Positions 1-8,370 of a stretch of DNA of 57,808 nt are shown here, one piece after another. Within the stretch, counting starts at the first letter, position 1, and every line of letters starts with the position of its first letter. Both the position numbers and the translations under genes were made by a program. Source of the DNA: a virus; IMG/VR virus record IMGVR_UViG_3300044695_002920, positions 1 through 57,808 of that record, one strand, 5' to 3'. Below the pieces are notes generated by a model. It was not told the origin of the DNA, ran no database searches, and saw nothing but the letters and a program-made list of their open reading frames with translations.

Positions 1-425
1 ATCCTTGGCGCGGTAGTCCGAGGTGGTATTGTATGCCACCAATCCGCCCGCACGGTTGTAGGTAATTGAACCCCGTACCGAAGCCCCGGCTTCGGTGTAG
101 AACTTAATAAATACGTTATCGCCGGAAGTTGCTGCGTTCCATGCCGCGATAGTGTCGACAGTCGTGTCACTATTCCTAAACACCCCGGCGCGAGCGCCTG
201 CAGTTGCGGTGTCTACTTGGACCTTATCATCAGCACCCGCAATGCCACTCGATATCCCAACCAAGAAATTCCCGCTGCTGTCGATACGGGCGCGTTCTGT
301 GTTAGCGCCGCTGGCGTAGAAGACGAGGCCGCCACCTACATTGCCCACCCCAGACGAGCTAACTCCGGTGGGGTTAAAGGCCAGCTTAGCCGTGTTGGCC
401 GTGCTAGTTACGAGTACGTTGGCGT
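1..425. repeat. Imperfect direct repeat of the window ends, left copy
   Basis: This stretch matches the last 425 bases of the window with no gaps and 11 mismatches (about 97.4% identity by direct reading). The mismatches lie at positions 3, 28, 46, 49, 160, 178, 265, 281, 282, 295 and 298. In the tail-fibre frame seven codons change silently and three change a residue (D/N, F/L, D/T). The most likely reading is a circular or permuted genome whose contig ends came from two close variants. A true terminal redundancy or an in-gene duplication is less likely. Confidence 0.9.
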
Positions 426-3400
426 TATATACGCCGTCCAAACCACCATTTACTTCAACTTTTGCCTGTGGCGAACTTGTACCGATACCGACGTCACCCG
501 CGCCGCTGATGCGCATGCGCTCCGAGCCGTTGGTGGCAAAGCCGAGTGGGTTGGCAGTAGCGTTATCAATATACGCCGTGCCGTCGCCGCGCACATAGAA
601 ATAGGCGAAATTTGAACCTGCGCGAGCAAGATACCCTGCAGCGCCAGTGCCGCCAGTGGCTGTGGTATTCGTTATCCCGATATAGCTGGCCGAGGATGCG
701 GCGTCTGCGCGAACTTCTAGCGGATACGAGGGCGCATTGAGGTTAAAGCCGACATTGCCCGATGTGTCGATAACTTGGCGATAGAAAGCTGTGACGTCGT
801 CAAAAATTATGAACCCGTTTGCATCAGACCCTACGGTAAACTGTCGGTGAGATGTCGGGTTGAAGTTCATGTAGGCGCTTGTAGTGCCGCCAATCCCCAA
901 TATTCTTTGCGGCGAACTCGTACCAATCCCAACTAAGCCCGCACTGGTAATGCGCATGCGTTCTGCACCAGTGGTCTCAAAACTTACCGCACCCGTGCCT
1001 TCATACCCGACCGTTACACGCCCGGTGTTCCAAGTCAGATAGCCACTTTCGTTGTACGACCCAGTGACAACACTACTGCCCCAGCGGACAACACCATCGT
1101 TCTGGACACGGAAACGGCCTATAACTTGGAGGGGACTTTCCGGTATAATGGTACCGATCCCGACGTTGCCTGCGCTGGTAATAGTAAGTCGTTCTGCTGC
1201 TGCAACATTGTCAAATATGCTGTATGATGTAGCACCAGCAGTGCCGAGGATACCAGTAGCGTAGCGGAATGTCCCGGTGTCATCCCGGAAGCGTACATTA
1301 CCGCCATTGCCCGGATTGGCTGCTTTAGTCCCGCACCATATGGCGACATTATTTACGTCAAGACCGGGTGATGGCGAACTTGTATTAATGCCGACGTCGC
1401 CGCCAGCAGTGATACGCATGCGCTCGGTATTGTTAGTACCAAAAACCAATGGGTGGGCGGTTGTGGTGCGTAGGACGGTGCCTGCTACCACTGCGTTACC
1501 GGCGGCGTCGTTGAAGAGCTGTGAAGTCACAGGCCCACTGATAATATTGATACCCGCATACGCGGAGGTTGTACCCGCGTTGACGACCGTGATGCCGGTT
1601 AAAGAGCCCGCAGTGTTAGTGCGGGACAGGGACATATTACCGCCGTTGATATCCAGCAAAGACCCCGGCGTGCTCGTACCAATCCCGACGTTGCCGCCAT
1701 TAGGTTGGAGGAGAAGGTCGTAGTTTGTAGCCGTGCCATCCCAGCGAGTTGCCTGTAGATAAGCGTTGCCGTTAGTAACCGCGCCTGTCGCAAGGCCATA
1801 ACCAACCGTACCAAATGCGGTGCAATGCCCACCGGCACCTGCAGCAGGGACCGTGATTGGGTTAGCATATGTAACCAGAAACTTATTATTGGCCGCAGTC
1901 GTGCCGATCATGACATTGCCTGCGCTGTCGATACGCATGCGCTCAGTGGTGTCAGTAGCTAAAAGGAGGGGGAGGCCGACGTCCGAGGCTACAGTCAAAG
2001 AACCTGCCTGTGCTTGGATATAACCTCTACGGGTGCCCCCTGTATACCACGACACATATGGGCTGCCTGCGCCGGTTACCCGCACGATTTCATCAAAAGA
2101 GCTACTTGAGACTTCAAGGCTTGCAGAAGGCGAAGTAGTACCAATCCCGACGTTGCCGCCGCTGGTGATGCGCATGCGTTCTACGCCACCGGTGCCGTCC
2201 CAAATATGCTGGATGTTGTTCACCGCATCCTTGGTGATGTAGTAGCCATTTGACTGGCCCGTGACACCAAATAGTGCAACATTGCCGGAATACGCGCCTT
2301 GGCCTACAGTGACACGGATACCATTTGCCGCGTCGGTGCGGGTAACCTCCAGCCTCGCCCCTGACGAACTCGAACCAATCCCTACGTCACCTGCACTGGT
2401 GATGCGCATGGCTTCATTGCCGCTAATCTGAAATACATGCTGAAGAGCGCTGTAGGTCAGTTGGGTGTATGCAGCACCGCTGCGGTTGTAGGACTGGATG
2501 ACGGGTGCAGAAGCCACTGCGGTCGGGTCAATTTCCAACCCTGCTGCGCCAGCGTTAGAGACAACAAATTTTAGTTGTGGCGAAGTCGTACCAATCCCAA
2601 CATCGCCCGCGCTCGTCAAGTCCATCGCGCGAGTAGTACCGGCAGTGCTGACATACCATGTGTGCGCAGAGGAATATGTGGTTCGTGAGGTGTATAGCGC
2701 TGTGGTACGGTTATAGGTCGATACGGTTGCCCCGCCGCCGAGACCGCCAGTGGCGTTTATTTCGTAACCCTCTGCACTAGCATTACTGACCACAAACTGA
2801 ACGGACGGATTGCTTGTACCAATCCCGACATTACCCGCAGCGGTGATGCGCATGCGCTCAAGTTCGCCCCCTCCGTTTGGAGTGGTCTGGAAGGCAAGGT
2901 ACGCGCCGGTAGCATTATACGCACTCAAGTCGGTAGCATTGGCATTGGCGCGCATGGTCAGCAGAGTAGCGCCATCCGTGCTTGCATTTATGTTTCCGCG
3001 TACCGCCAGTTTGCCGTAGCTGCTGGGGATTGTAGTACCGATGCCGACGTTACCTGATGCGTCAATACGCATGCGTTCGGTGCCGCTGTTGCCGAAGGTA
3101 AGTACGTTTGTTGATGCTGGGTTCTGGATGATCCAGCTCTCGTTGGCGTCCTGTATAAGCTGGATACCAGCAGCGGTACCAGACAGGGTGTTTACCATCA
3201 GCTTCGAGGTGCTGCTCGCTACGCCTTCGCCTACTTTGGTATTGCCAGCAACGGTAAGGCGCTCAGTCGGTGAACTGGTGGCAACCCCCAGCCGACCATT
3301 CACGTTATCCCAAAACAGGTTCGAGTTGCTCTGTGAATACACGCCCGAAGCGCCTGCGAACACAACGGAACCAGCGGTGAAGGCGGTGGCCGTGCCCGTG

Positions 3401-4890
3401 CCGCCATTAGCAACACCAAGCGTACCGGCAACAGTGATAGCGCCAGTGGTAGCCGTGGCGGGCGTGAGGCCGGTAGAGCCGAAGCTGAGCGAGGTGACGC
3501 CGATACCGCTGAGTGCAGTCCATGATGGAGCCGCGCCTGTGTTGCCTACGAGAACCTGACCAGTCGCACCAACGGCAGTGATCTGTATAGCAGAAGTGCC
3601 GTTACCGAGCAGGATGCCATTTGCCGTCAGTGTGGCTGCGCCTGTGCCCCCCTGTGGCACGGACAGCGGCGTCGTGAGGCCGGTGAGTGACGTGATGTCG
3701 GAGTTTGCGCCCGACTTCGCCGCCGATATCGCGGAGCGCGCAGCCGCCTCGCTCACTGCCGTGAACAGGCTCGAGCCGATGCCCGTAGCGCCGAGGTTGG
3801 TACGCGCGGACGGTGCGTTGTTCGCACCCGTGCCGCCCTGCGTCACCGGCAGGATCCCCGCGAAGGTGACCGCCGTGGTGGCCGGAATAATGTCCGTGCC
3901 GTCGCAGTACAATATGCTCGTGGACGCCTGCGTGACAGGCGTGGACGTCCCGCTGCCCGCCGCTCTCAGGCTGAGCGTGAAGGATCCCGTCGTGGCGTTG
4001 TTCACCCAGTACTGCTGCACAGTGGCAGGCACGACGATGGTGACGTTCGACACAAGCGTGCCGGTGAACTTGTACGCGATGCGGTTCAGTTCCGAGCCGC
4101 TGAGCGTGTACGTGCCGCCAGTGACGGCAATGGAGGTGTAGTCAAACGCGAAGACAGCCTGCTGGCCGAGGCCGATCGTATACCACTGCGTGCCGTTGCT
4201 GACGATGACAGCGCTGTCGCCGGGCTGCAGGTTGAGCGTCGAGCCTGCGTTGATGAGTTCCGTGCCCGACGGGTCGATGGTCAGGTCGCCTTGGCCCGCA
4301 TTGCGGACCTGCACGAACCAGCCGTCACCCGCGCTGGGCGCGGAGGGCAGGTTGAGCGTGCCGAGGCCGCCGTCCCAGATGAAGACCTTCGCGCGGTCGG
4401 GCGCGGTGAGGGTGTAGGGCGTGACGGAGAAGTCAATGACTTCGTAATTCTGCGCGAGCTGCGACCCCTCGGTGATGAGGCCCGGACCCGCGAGTGCGGC
4501 GGCCTGAGCCTGCGCAGTGGACGCGCCATAGCGCAGCGTGCGCCAAGTGCCGCCGACCGTCGCGTTGTCGATGAGGTAGGCCTGCCACTGCTCGCCAGCC
4601 GCGATGCTCAGGATCGCACCGCCGTCTGCCTTAACAATGAAGACCGTGTTCGGGCCGATGTTGTTGAACAGGACCGTCTGGCCGACGCTGACAGACGTCG
4701 CCTCGGGCATGGTGATCGTGTACGAGCCGGTGGGCGTGATGTCGATGATGCGCGCGACGACAGTGCTTCCGGCAGTAGCCTCGAGGGGCCACTCCAGCGA
4801 CGTGTTGGCGGTGAGGGCGAGAGCCAGATAGGAGACGTCGGCGGGGTAGATCGTCGTGCCGCCGAAGACCTGTGTGAAACTGTTGGGCAT
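1..4890 (-). CDS. Tail fibre / receptor-binding protein, N-terminal 1630 codons (open at left edge)
   Basis: The frame is open without a stop from the ATG at 4890 to base 1 (checked codon by codon over most of its length). Joined to the right-hand piece it would be about 1720 residues. Residues 1-125 look like a virion-anchoring head. Around residues 350-520 there are three GGTG motifs, including one VTQGGTGANNA, typical of phage fibres. Residues 540-1540 hold repeats with the core ERMRI-x-x-AGNVGIGT. The C-terminal S74 chaperone domain lies at the other window end. Role inferred: long trimeric host-binding fibre matured by self-cleavage. It is the last gene of its late run, six bases after the adaptor gene. 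Confidence 0.9.
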   Translation of the reverse strand, partial: MPNSFTQVFGGTTIYPADVSYLALALTANTSLEWPLEATAGSTVVARIIDITPTGSYTITMPEATSVSVGQTVLFNNIGPNTVFIVKADGGAILSIAAGEQWQAYLIDNATVGGTWRTLRYGASTAQAQAAALAGPGLITEGSQLAQNYEVIDFSVTPYTLTAPDRAKVFIWDGGLGTLNLPSAPSAGDGWFVQVRNAGQGDLTIDPSGTELINAGSTLNLQPGDSAVIVSNGTQWYTIGLGQQAVFAFDYTSIAVTGGTYTLSGSELNRIAYKFTGTLVSNVTIVVPATVQQYWVNNATTGSFTLSLRAAGSGTSTPVTQASTSILYCDGTDIIPATTAVTFAGILPVTQGGTGANNAPSARTNLGATGIGSSLFTAVSEAAARSAISAAKSGANSDITSLTGLTTPLSVPQGGTGAATLTANGILLGNGTSAIQITAVGATGQVLVGNTGAAPSWTALSGIGVTSLSFGSTGLTPATATTGAITVAGTLGVANGGTGTATAFTAGSVVFAGASGVYSQSNSNLFWDNVNGRLGVATSSPTERLTVAGNTKVGEGVASSTSKLMVNTLSGTAAGIQLIQDANESWIIQNPASTNVLTFGNSGTERMRIDASGNVGIGTTIPSSYGKLAVRGNINASTDGATLLTMRANANATDLSAYNATGAYLAFQTTPNGGGELERMRITAAGNVGIGTSNPSVQFVVSNASAEGYEINATGGLGGGATVSTYNRTTALYTSRTTYSSAHTWYVSTAGTTRAMDLTSAGDVGIGTTSPQLKFVVSNAGAAGLEIDPTAVASAPVIQSYNRSGAAYTQLTYSALQHVFQISGNEAMRITSAGDVGIGSSSSGARLEVTRTDAANGIRVTVGQGAYSGNVALFGVTGQSNGYYITKDAVNNIQHIWDGTGGVERMRITSGGNVGIGTTSPSASLEVSSSSFDEIVRVTGAGSPYVSWYTGGTRRGYIQAQAGSLTVASDVGLPLLLATDTTERMRIDSAGNVMIGTTAANNKFLVTYANPITVPAAGAGGHCTAFGTVGYGLATGAVTNGNAYLQATRWDGTATNYDLLLQPNGGNVGIGTSTPGSLLDINGGNMSLSRTNTAGSLTGITVVNAGTTSAYAGINIISGPVTSQLFNDAAGNAVVAGTVLRTTTAHPLVFGTNNTERMRITAGGDVGINTSSPSPGLDVNNVAIWCGTKAANPGNGGNVRFRDDTGTFRYATGILGTAGATSYSIFDNVAAAERLTITSAGNVGIGTIIPESPLQVIGRFRVQNDGVVRWGSSVVTGSYNESGYLTWNTGRVTVGYEGTGAVSFETTGAERMRITSAGLVGIGTSSPQRILGIGGTTSAYMNFNPTSHRQFTVGSDANGFIIFDDVTAFYRQVIDTSGNVGFNLNAPSYPLEVRADAASSASYIGITNTTATGGTGAAGYLARAGSNFAYFYVRGDGTAYIDNATANPLGFATNGSERMRISGAGDVGIGTSSPQAKVEVNGGLDGVYNANVLVTSTANTAKLAFNPTGVSSSGVGNVGGGLVFYASGANTERARIDSSGNFLVGISSGIAGADDKVQVDTATAGARAGVFRNSDTTVDTIAAWNAATSGDNVFIKFYTEAGASVRGSITYNRAGGLVAYNTTSDYRAKD
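270..3290 (-). repeat. Tandem repeats of about 75 residues in the tail fibre
   Basis: A core resembling ERMRIT-SAGNVGIGTTSP recurs on the minus strand near 3260, 3067, 2845, 2625, 2403, 2170, 1935, 1418, 1189, 951, 511 and 285. Degenerate copies lacking the arginines sit near 1690 and 730. Spacing is mostly 220-240 bp. The ERMRI codons create the palindromic DNA GCGCATGCGC in several copies. Such repeats are known in fibres ending in an S74 chaperone, where each probably forms one shaft segment. The repeats between cores are diverged, so this is old expansion rather than recent slippage. Confidence 0.85.
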
Positions 4891-4895
4891 TCTCT

Positions 4896-5549
4896 TTAAG
4901 CCTCCTTGCGCGTGGCGCTGCGGTCGAGGATTTTCGCGAGATCCTCCCCGTTCAACATCGCCGCCGAGCGATCATACATATTTTGCCACACCGGAATGCG
5001 CTCGTCGTTCTTGAGGAACGGCGTCGCCTCGAGGAGCGTGCCGTAGAGCAGCACTTCCGGTGCGTTTTCGGTGAGCCAGTTGGTTTGGCTGTCCTCGTCG
5101 AGGAGGGCGGGCAACTGGTAATACAGTATTTCTACTGGGTACTCGATGTCGGCCGTGGGCGCGACCAACCAATGATTATAGTCATAGTCCGCGTAGAAGA
5201 TCGGCTCATCGGTCTGGGTGGCGTCGGGCCAGTAGCTGCGCAGATAATCATAGCTGCGCGTGTAGAGCGGCTTGCGCGTGTCGCCATTGACGCCGGTGCC
5301 GATGAAGACGGACACCGTGTCGCGCCAGCGGTCGGGCTTGGGGATGACTGACGAGTTGGGCAATATGGACGTCGTGACGACGTTGATGAAGCCTTGGATT
5401 TTCAGCTCGCGGGCGATGCGCCGCTCGGCCAGATTGATCAGGCGCGGGATCTGCTCGAAGACGATCGGATCCGAGGCGAGGGTGTTCCCCCGCTCCAGAT
5501 AGCGCTGGACGTCCTGTTTCAACGTCGTGAATGTCATCGCAGTGGCCAT
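4896..5549 (-). CDS. Head-tail adaptor protein, SU10-adaptor type
   Basis: The 217-residue protein begins with a short helix and then an IPRLINLAERRIARELK helix (residues about 50-65), followed by acidic and aromatic segments (YDYNHWLVAP) and a C-terminal helical stretch. This arrangement is characteristic of the phage adaptor family that binds under the portal in podoviruses. The ATG at 5549 has AGAAGGG upstream. It lies between the small membrane protein gene and the tail fibre gene, which fits a neck or tail component. The family call is from remembered sequence pattern. Confidence 0.7.
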   Translation of the reverse strand: MATAMTFTTLKQDVQRYLERGNTLASDPIVFEQIPRLINLAERRIARELKIQGFINVVTTSILPNSSVIPKPDRWRDTVSVFIGTGVNGDTRKPLYTRSYDYLRSYWPDATQTDEPIFYADYDYNHWLVAPTADIEYPVEILYYQLPALLDEDSQTNWLTENAPEVLLYGTLLEATPFLKNDERIPVWQNMYDRSAAMLNGEDLAKILDRSATRKEA

Positions 5550-5573
5550 GGTGGCACCCTTCTAACACATTTT

Positions 5574-5593
5574 GGCGGGTGTTCCTACCCGCC
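5574..5593. promoter_or_regulatory. Small hairpin at the end of the 55-residue gene
   Basis: GGCGGGT and ACCCGCC form a 7-bp perfect stem around a 6-base loop. On the minus strand the stem is followed by AAAATG, not by a T run, so it is not a standard terminator. The same stem-then-GCCAAAATG arrangement occurs at the larger hairpin near 7967. It may be an mRNA-processing or stabilising element before the adaptor gene. Confidence 0.4.
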
Positions 5594-5752
5594 GAGATAC
5601 TGGGATAGCGCCCCCGCGACAGTTGCCACAACAGCCAAACCGGCCGCGACTTTGGTCTTCTTTCCGCGCTTCTTCGGCGCTTCATCCATCGGCAGGATCT
5701 GCTTCGCGGCCTCTTCCACGACCACCTTCTTGATCAGTTTCTTCAGGTTCAT
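5585..5752 (-). CDS. Small basic protein with one C-terminal hydrophobic segment (55 aa)
   Basis: This short frame starts at an ATG preceded by a very strong AAGGAGG Shine-Dalgarno, which is the main support for it being real. The protein has a lysine-rich N-terminal half (LKKLIKK, then APKKRGKKTK) and a hydrophobic stretch from about residue 34 to 50 (VAAGLAVVATVAGALS). It directly follows the endolysin gene. It could be a lysis accessory or a small virion membrane-active peptide. No family was recognised. Confidence 0.65.
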   Translation of the reverse strand: MNLKKLIKKVVVEEAAKQILPMDEAPKKRGKKTKVAAGLAVVATVAGALSQYLGG

Positions 5753-5762
5753 GCTAACCTCC

Positions 5763-6374
5763 TTACAGCCAAGTAGCGTACTTTTTGGTCTTCAGTTTGC
5801 GGTCGTCGAGGCCGTGCGTGCCACCGTTGATCCGCTTCGTCAGCGCGAGGATCGCGCCGTCACTGACGCCCTGATCGCAGATGCCCCAGAGCTTGTTGCG
5901 GTCGAAGAACCACAGCGCGCTCTCGAAGCAGAGTTCACCAGCCACAAGGTCTGGATTTGTCATCACGTCGGGGCGGTTGATATAGTTGGCGAAGGCTTGG
6001 TAGTTGTCATGCCCGGTGAGTTGGAGGGCACCCCTGCCTCGGAATTTCCACCCGTCGCCACTGCTTTCGGGGCCATTGCCCATGCGGTTGGCGTACACGC
6101 GGTTTGCGATTTTCATCGGCTGCCGTGCGTAGGCGTTGGCCAGAGCGTCGGTCGGGAAATACTTGCGGAAGACGCCGCGCAGCCCCTTGGCGCTGTAGTT
6201 CAGGTTCTCGCTGAACGCCTTGAAATTTCCGCTCTCATGCGCCGTTTGAGCAAAGAAATGCGCAGCCCGATTAGGTGATAGCTTATAGAAAGCCGCAGCC
6301 GCCTTAAGTGTTCCCGGACCAAACGCGCCATCTGCGGTTACTCCAATCTTCTGCTGTAAGTTTACGAGGCTCAT
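5763..6374 (-). CDS. Endolysin, GH19 chitinase-like muramidase
   Basis: This is a cell-wall hydrolase that would cleave peptidoglycan at lysis. Residues about 3-30 (LQQKIGVTADGAFGPGTLKAA) resemble a short peptidoglycan-binding repeat. The catalytic domain follows, with AHESG (Glu47) and FSENLNYSA (Glu56) as the two likely catalytic glutamates, then RGRGALQLTG, a hallmark of GH19. The start at 6374 is chosen because its ATG overlaps the TGA of the upstream gene; a start six codons earlier is possible. No signal peptide is seen, so a holin is needed; two candidates lie just upstream. Confidence 0.9.
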   Translation of the reverse strand: MSLVNLQQKIGVTADGAFGPGTLKAAAAFYKLSPNRAAHFFAQTAHESGNFKAFSENLNYSAKGLRGVFRKYFPTDALANAYARQPMKIANRVYANRMGNGPESSGDGWKFRGRGALQLTGHDNYQAFANYINRPDVMTNPDLVAGELCFESALWFFDRNKLWGICDQGVSDGAILALTKRINGGTHGLDDRKLKTKKYATWL

Positions 6375-6853
6375 TTGCCAGCACTCCGCCAATCAGGAAA
6401 GTCATCTTCGTCGACCACACCGTCGCCGTTGGCGTCGTAGCGCAGGTCGTTGCGGTACTTCTCCCACGGCTCCATCTCGTCGTCCTCTTCAGGCTCGTCG
6501 ATGAAGACAGTGCCCTGCGGGTCGTCGTAGGTCTTCGGCGTGAGGTCAAGCGGCGGGGGATCGCGCTCCGGCTCAGGCTCGACAGGCTCCGCCTTGTCGC
6601 GCGCATTGGCGTTTAGGCTCAGGCCGCCCAGCAGGCCGACAAAGGCACCGATGATGGTCTGGAAGGCGGGGTTGACCATGTCGAGGATGGCGGCGCTTTC
6701 GACGACGTCGTTCGGCAGGAAAAGCCCTGCGACGAGCGCCACAACCACCACGAGGATGACTGCCGACAGGGTTACAATAGCCACGCGGACCACGAACTCG
6801 ACGGTGTCATTGACGCCCTCTTGCTTGCTCTCAAAGCCACTAAGAAAACTCAT
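6371..6853 (-). CDS. Membrane protein with EF-hand-like C-terminus, possible holin or lysis regulator
   Basis: The 160-residue protein has two hydrophobic segments, about residues 23-48 and 64-80. A proline- and acid-rich tail follows and ends in YDANGDGVVDEDDFPDW. That segment has the D-x-N-x-D-x-x-x-x-x-x-D spacing of an EF-hand or dockerin calcium loop. It overlaps the endolysin start and resembles the next-upstream gene in membrane layout. A calcium-responsive lysis role is only an inference; a plain holin or virion membrane protein is also possible. Confidence 0.65.
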   Translation of the reverse strand: MSFLSGFESKQEGVNDTVEFVVRVAIVTLSAVILVVVVALVAGLFLPNDVVESAAILDMVNPAFQTIIGAFVGLLGGLSLNANARDKAEPVEPEPERDPPPLDLTPKTYDDPQGTVFIDEPEEDDEMEPWEKYRNDLRYDANGDGVVDEDDFPDWRSAGK

Positions 6854-7137
6854 TACTTGTCCTCTTCTTCTTCTTCCTTCGGCGCGGGCTTGCCATTCAT
6901 AGGCCCGCTGCCCTGCCCCGCCATCAATCCTGCCAATGCGCCGACTATGAATGTAGCAATCGGGTTAATCAGCTTAAAAAACTCTGCGTCATTAGGTGCC
7001 TGTCCATCCATCGGCTGCGACACGAAAATCAGCGAATACAGCACTGTCGCGACAATGAACATGAGCGTGATCGAGAGGACCACACCCACGATAAACCTCA
7101 ACAATTCCTCCGGCGTCCACTCATCTACTGGCTTCAT
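6853..7137 (-). CDS. Two-TM holin-like protein (94 aa)
   Basis: There are two hydrophobic segments, about residues 13-40 and 60-75 with a small-residue run (IVGALAGLMAG), and a highly charged tail ending in EEEEEDK. Size, charged tail and position two genes upstream of the endolysin fit a class II holin. The ATG overlaps into the preceding lipoprotein gene by 17 bases, suggesting coupled translation. It and the next gene may have arisen from a common two-TM ancestor (both have N-P-x6-IxGAxxGLxxG), a weak observation. Confidence 0.6.
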   Translation of the reverse strand: MKPVDEWTPEELLRFIVGVVLSITLMFIVATVLYSLIFVSQPMDGQAPNDAEFFKLINPIATFIVGALAGLMAGQGSGPMNGKPAPKEEEEEDK

Positions 7138-7312
7138 CTGTAGTCTCGTCGGTCGTAACCAGATACTCGGTGCAGTACCCAGACGCTATACACTTAGGCT
7201 TCTGGCACTCCGGCACTTCCCAGTTATCTGGATCTTGGCAATCATAGCGGAAGCGATCCTCGCACCCCATGAGGAGCACGGACGCCCCGATGAGGATTGC
7301 GACGCGCATCAT
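7121..7312 (-). CDS. Small outer-membrane lipoprotein, o-spanin candidate
   Basis: The N-terminus MMRVAILIGASVLLMGC is a textbook lipoprotein signal with the lipobox cysteine at residue 17. The mature part is about 47 residues and has four further cysteines (C25, C36, C41, C47), unusual for such a small protein and perhaps disulphide-bonded. The start overlaps the stop of the coiled-coil membrane protein gene, the arrangement seen for i-spanin/o-spanin pairs. The cysteine-rich rather than proline-rich mature part is atypical, so the spanin assignment is tentative. Confidence 0.6.
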   Translation of the reverse strand: MMRVAILIGASVLLMGCEDRFRYDCQDPDNWEVPECQKPKCIASGYCTEYLVTTDETTDEASR

Positions 7313-7596
7313 TCCCGGTCTTCCTTCTGCTCTAGGCGCTTGAATATCACGCCCAACGTGGTGTCGACCTTGTCGAAGCCCGCCTTCATGTCGGTGCGCA
7401 GCTCCTTCATTGTCTCGCGTATCTCGCGCACAGCCTCACGAAAGTCGTCCTTGCGGACGTAGACCTCGGGTAGGTCGCGCTCAATCTGCTTGACGTCTTG
7501 TTTGAGATCCGTGACCGCATCCCACACAACCTTCAGGATCCAGCCCACGGCCGCCCCGAAACCTGCAAATAACCAATTGAGCACGTCCTGCGTCAC
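7309..7596 (-). CDS. Membrane-anchored coiled-coil protein, i-spanin candidate
   Basis: The 95-residue protein starts at a GTG that overlaps the TGA of the preceding gene (GTGA). Residues 7-26 form one membrane segment and residues 30-90 form a strongly charged amphipathic coiled coil (REAVREIRETMKELRTDM). That is the topology of an inner-membrane spanin subunit. Together with the overlapping lipoprotein gene it would bridge inner and outer membranes in the last step of lysis. It could instead be a coiled-coil virion or holin-associated protein. Confidence 0.6.
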   Translation of the reverse strand: MTQDVLNWLFAGFGAAVGWILKVVWDAVTDLKQDVKQIERDLPEVYVRKDDFREAVREIRETMKELRTDMKAGFDKVDTTLGVIFKRLEQKEDRE

Positions 7597-7946
7597 TTCA
7601 AGTTCTCCAACTTGTAGATCGTGCGGAGGTACACTTCGGTGACGCCGTCGACGAGGTTACCGATGGCCCGGTTACCGCCGCAAATCTTCTCGTGATGCTC
7701 TTCGATCCATTCCGCGTCACCCTTCAGGACGTCGAGCACCTCGGACTTGGTGTCCTTGGGTGCTGGGATCGAGCCGACCAGACCGTTGACGGCCTGATGC
7801 GCCTCGACGAGGCTGTCAATCGCGTCGATGACGTCGTCGTAGAAGCCGCCCAGCGCCTGATGTTGGCTGTAGCTCTTCGTGCGCCAGTGGTTCCAATGCG
7901 CGAGGTTGCGCGCGTAGAAGACGCGGCTGATAAGTTGCTCAATCAT
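7593..7946 (-). CDS. Ferritin-like four-helix protein (DUF5856-like)
   Basis: The 117-residue sequence is helical throughout, with ARNLAHWNHWRTKSYSQHQALGGFYDDVIDAIDSL near the N-terminus. The histidine/tryptophan helix followed by FYDDVIDAIDSLVEAHQ resembles the DUF5856 phage family, which is thought to adopt a Dps/ferritin-like bundle. It sits at the head of the lysis cassette, after a 15-bp hairpin, with GGAAGGATCC upstream of its ATG. Function in the phage is unknown. Confidence 0.6.
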   Translation of the reverse strand: MIEQLISRVFYARNLAHWNHWRTKSYSQHQALGGFYDDVIDAIDSLVEAHQAVNGLVGSIPAPKDTKSEVLDVLKGDAEWIEEHHEKICGGNRAIGNLVDGVTEVYLRTIYKLENLK

Positions 7947-7966
7947 GGTGCGGATCCTTCCATTTT

Positions 7967-8008
7967 GGCGGCATCGGCGGTGAGGGAAAGACGACCGCCG
8001 ATGCCGCC
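7967..8008. promoter_or_regulatory. Perfect 15-bp inverted repeat before the lysis cassette
   Basis: GGCGGCATCGGCGGT at 7967-7981 is the exact reverse complement of 7994-8008, around a 12-base loop. On the transcribed (minus) strand it is followed by AAAATGG and then the ribosome binding site of the ferritin-like gene. No T run follows on either strand, so it is not a normal intrinsic terminator. It may be an RNase-processing site, an attenuator, or a stability element separating structural from lysis genes. Confidence 0.7.
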
Positions 8009-8064
8009 GCCACGCAAGGGGAGCGCGCCTTGGGTGGTATCGCTAAGGGGCGCGCGTGGCATGC

Positions 8065-8370
8065 TCAGTCCCCGTCAAAAACAATGAAATCGTCGCCCTC
8101 GTCCACAACCTCGAAGAGCGCCATTACTGGGGCCGGTGCCGCGACGCCGGTGAGAGGCTCATCGGGGCGCACGAAGGGCAGCGTGATAGTCTCGGTCTGC
8201 CGAGCGGGCAGGCGGTAGGGGTCGAACTGGTCGAGATCCGCGCGGCACACGCGCAGGCCGGGGTAGTTAGGGTCTGACTGCAGCTCGTGCAGCGGGAATT
8301 TGCGGCTGCAGCGGCTGCATATCCCTATGCCCAGCGTGGGGTTGCCCTGCGTGTTCAGGAAGACCGGCAT
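8065..8370 (-). CDS. Small Cys-rich protein after the head-tail gene (101 aa)
   Basis: Its ATG shares an A with the stop of the upstream gene (TGATG), so it is translationally coupled. Residues 18-42 carry CSRCSRKF and then a further cysteine in LRVCRAD, a C-x2-C ... C pattern that may bind zinc. The next residues DLDQFDPYRLP are typical of a small protein that accompanies head-tail genes in marine podoviruses. The C-terminal third is acidic. No specific function is known to me. Confidence 0.75.
   Translation of the reverse strand: MPVFLNTQGNPTLGIGICSRCSRKFPLHELQSDPNYPGLRVCRADLDQFDPYRLPARQTETITLPFVRPDEPLTGVAAPAPVMALFEVVDEGDDFIVFDGD

Noticed and set aside
1-425. Insertion sequence or transposon end repeats
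   Set aside because: The repeated segment is in-frame coding sequence of a fibre gene at both contig ends, with no transposase or target-site duplication.
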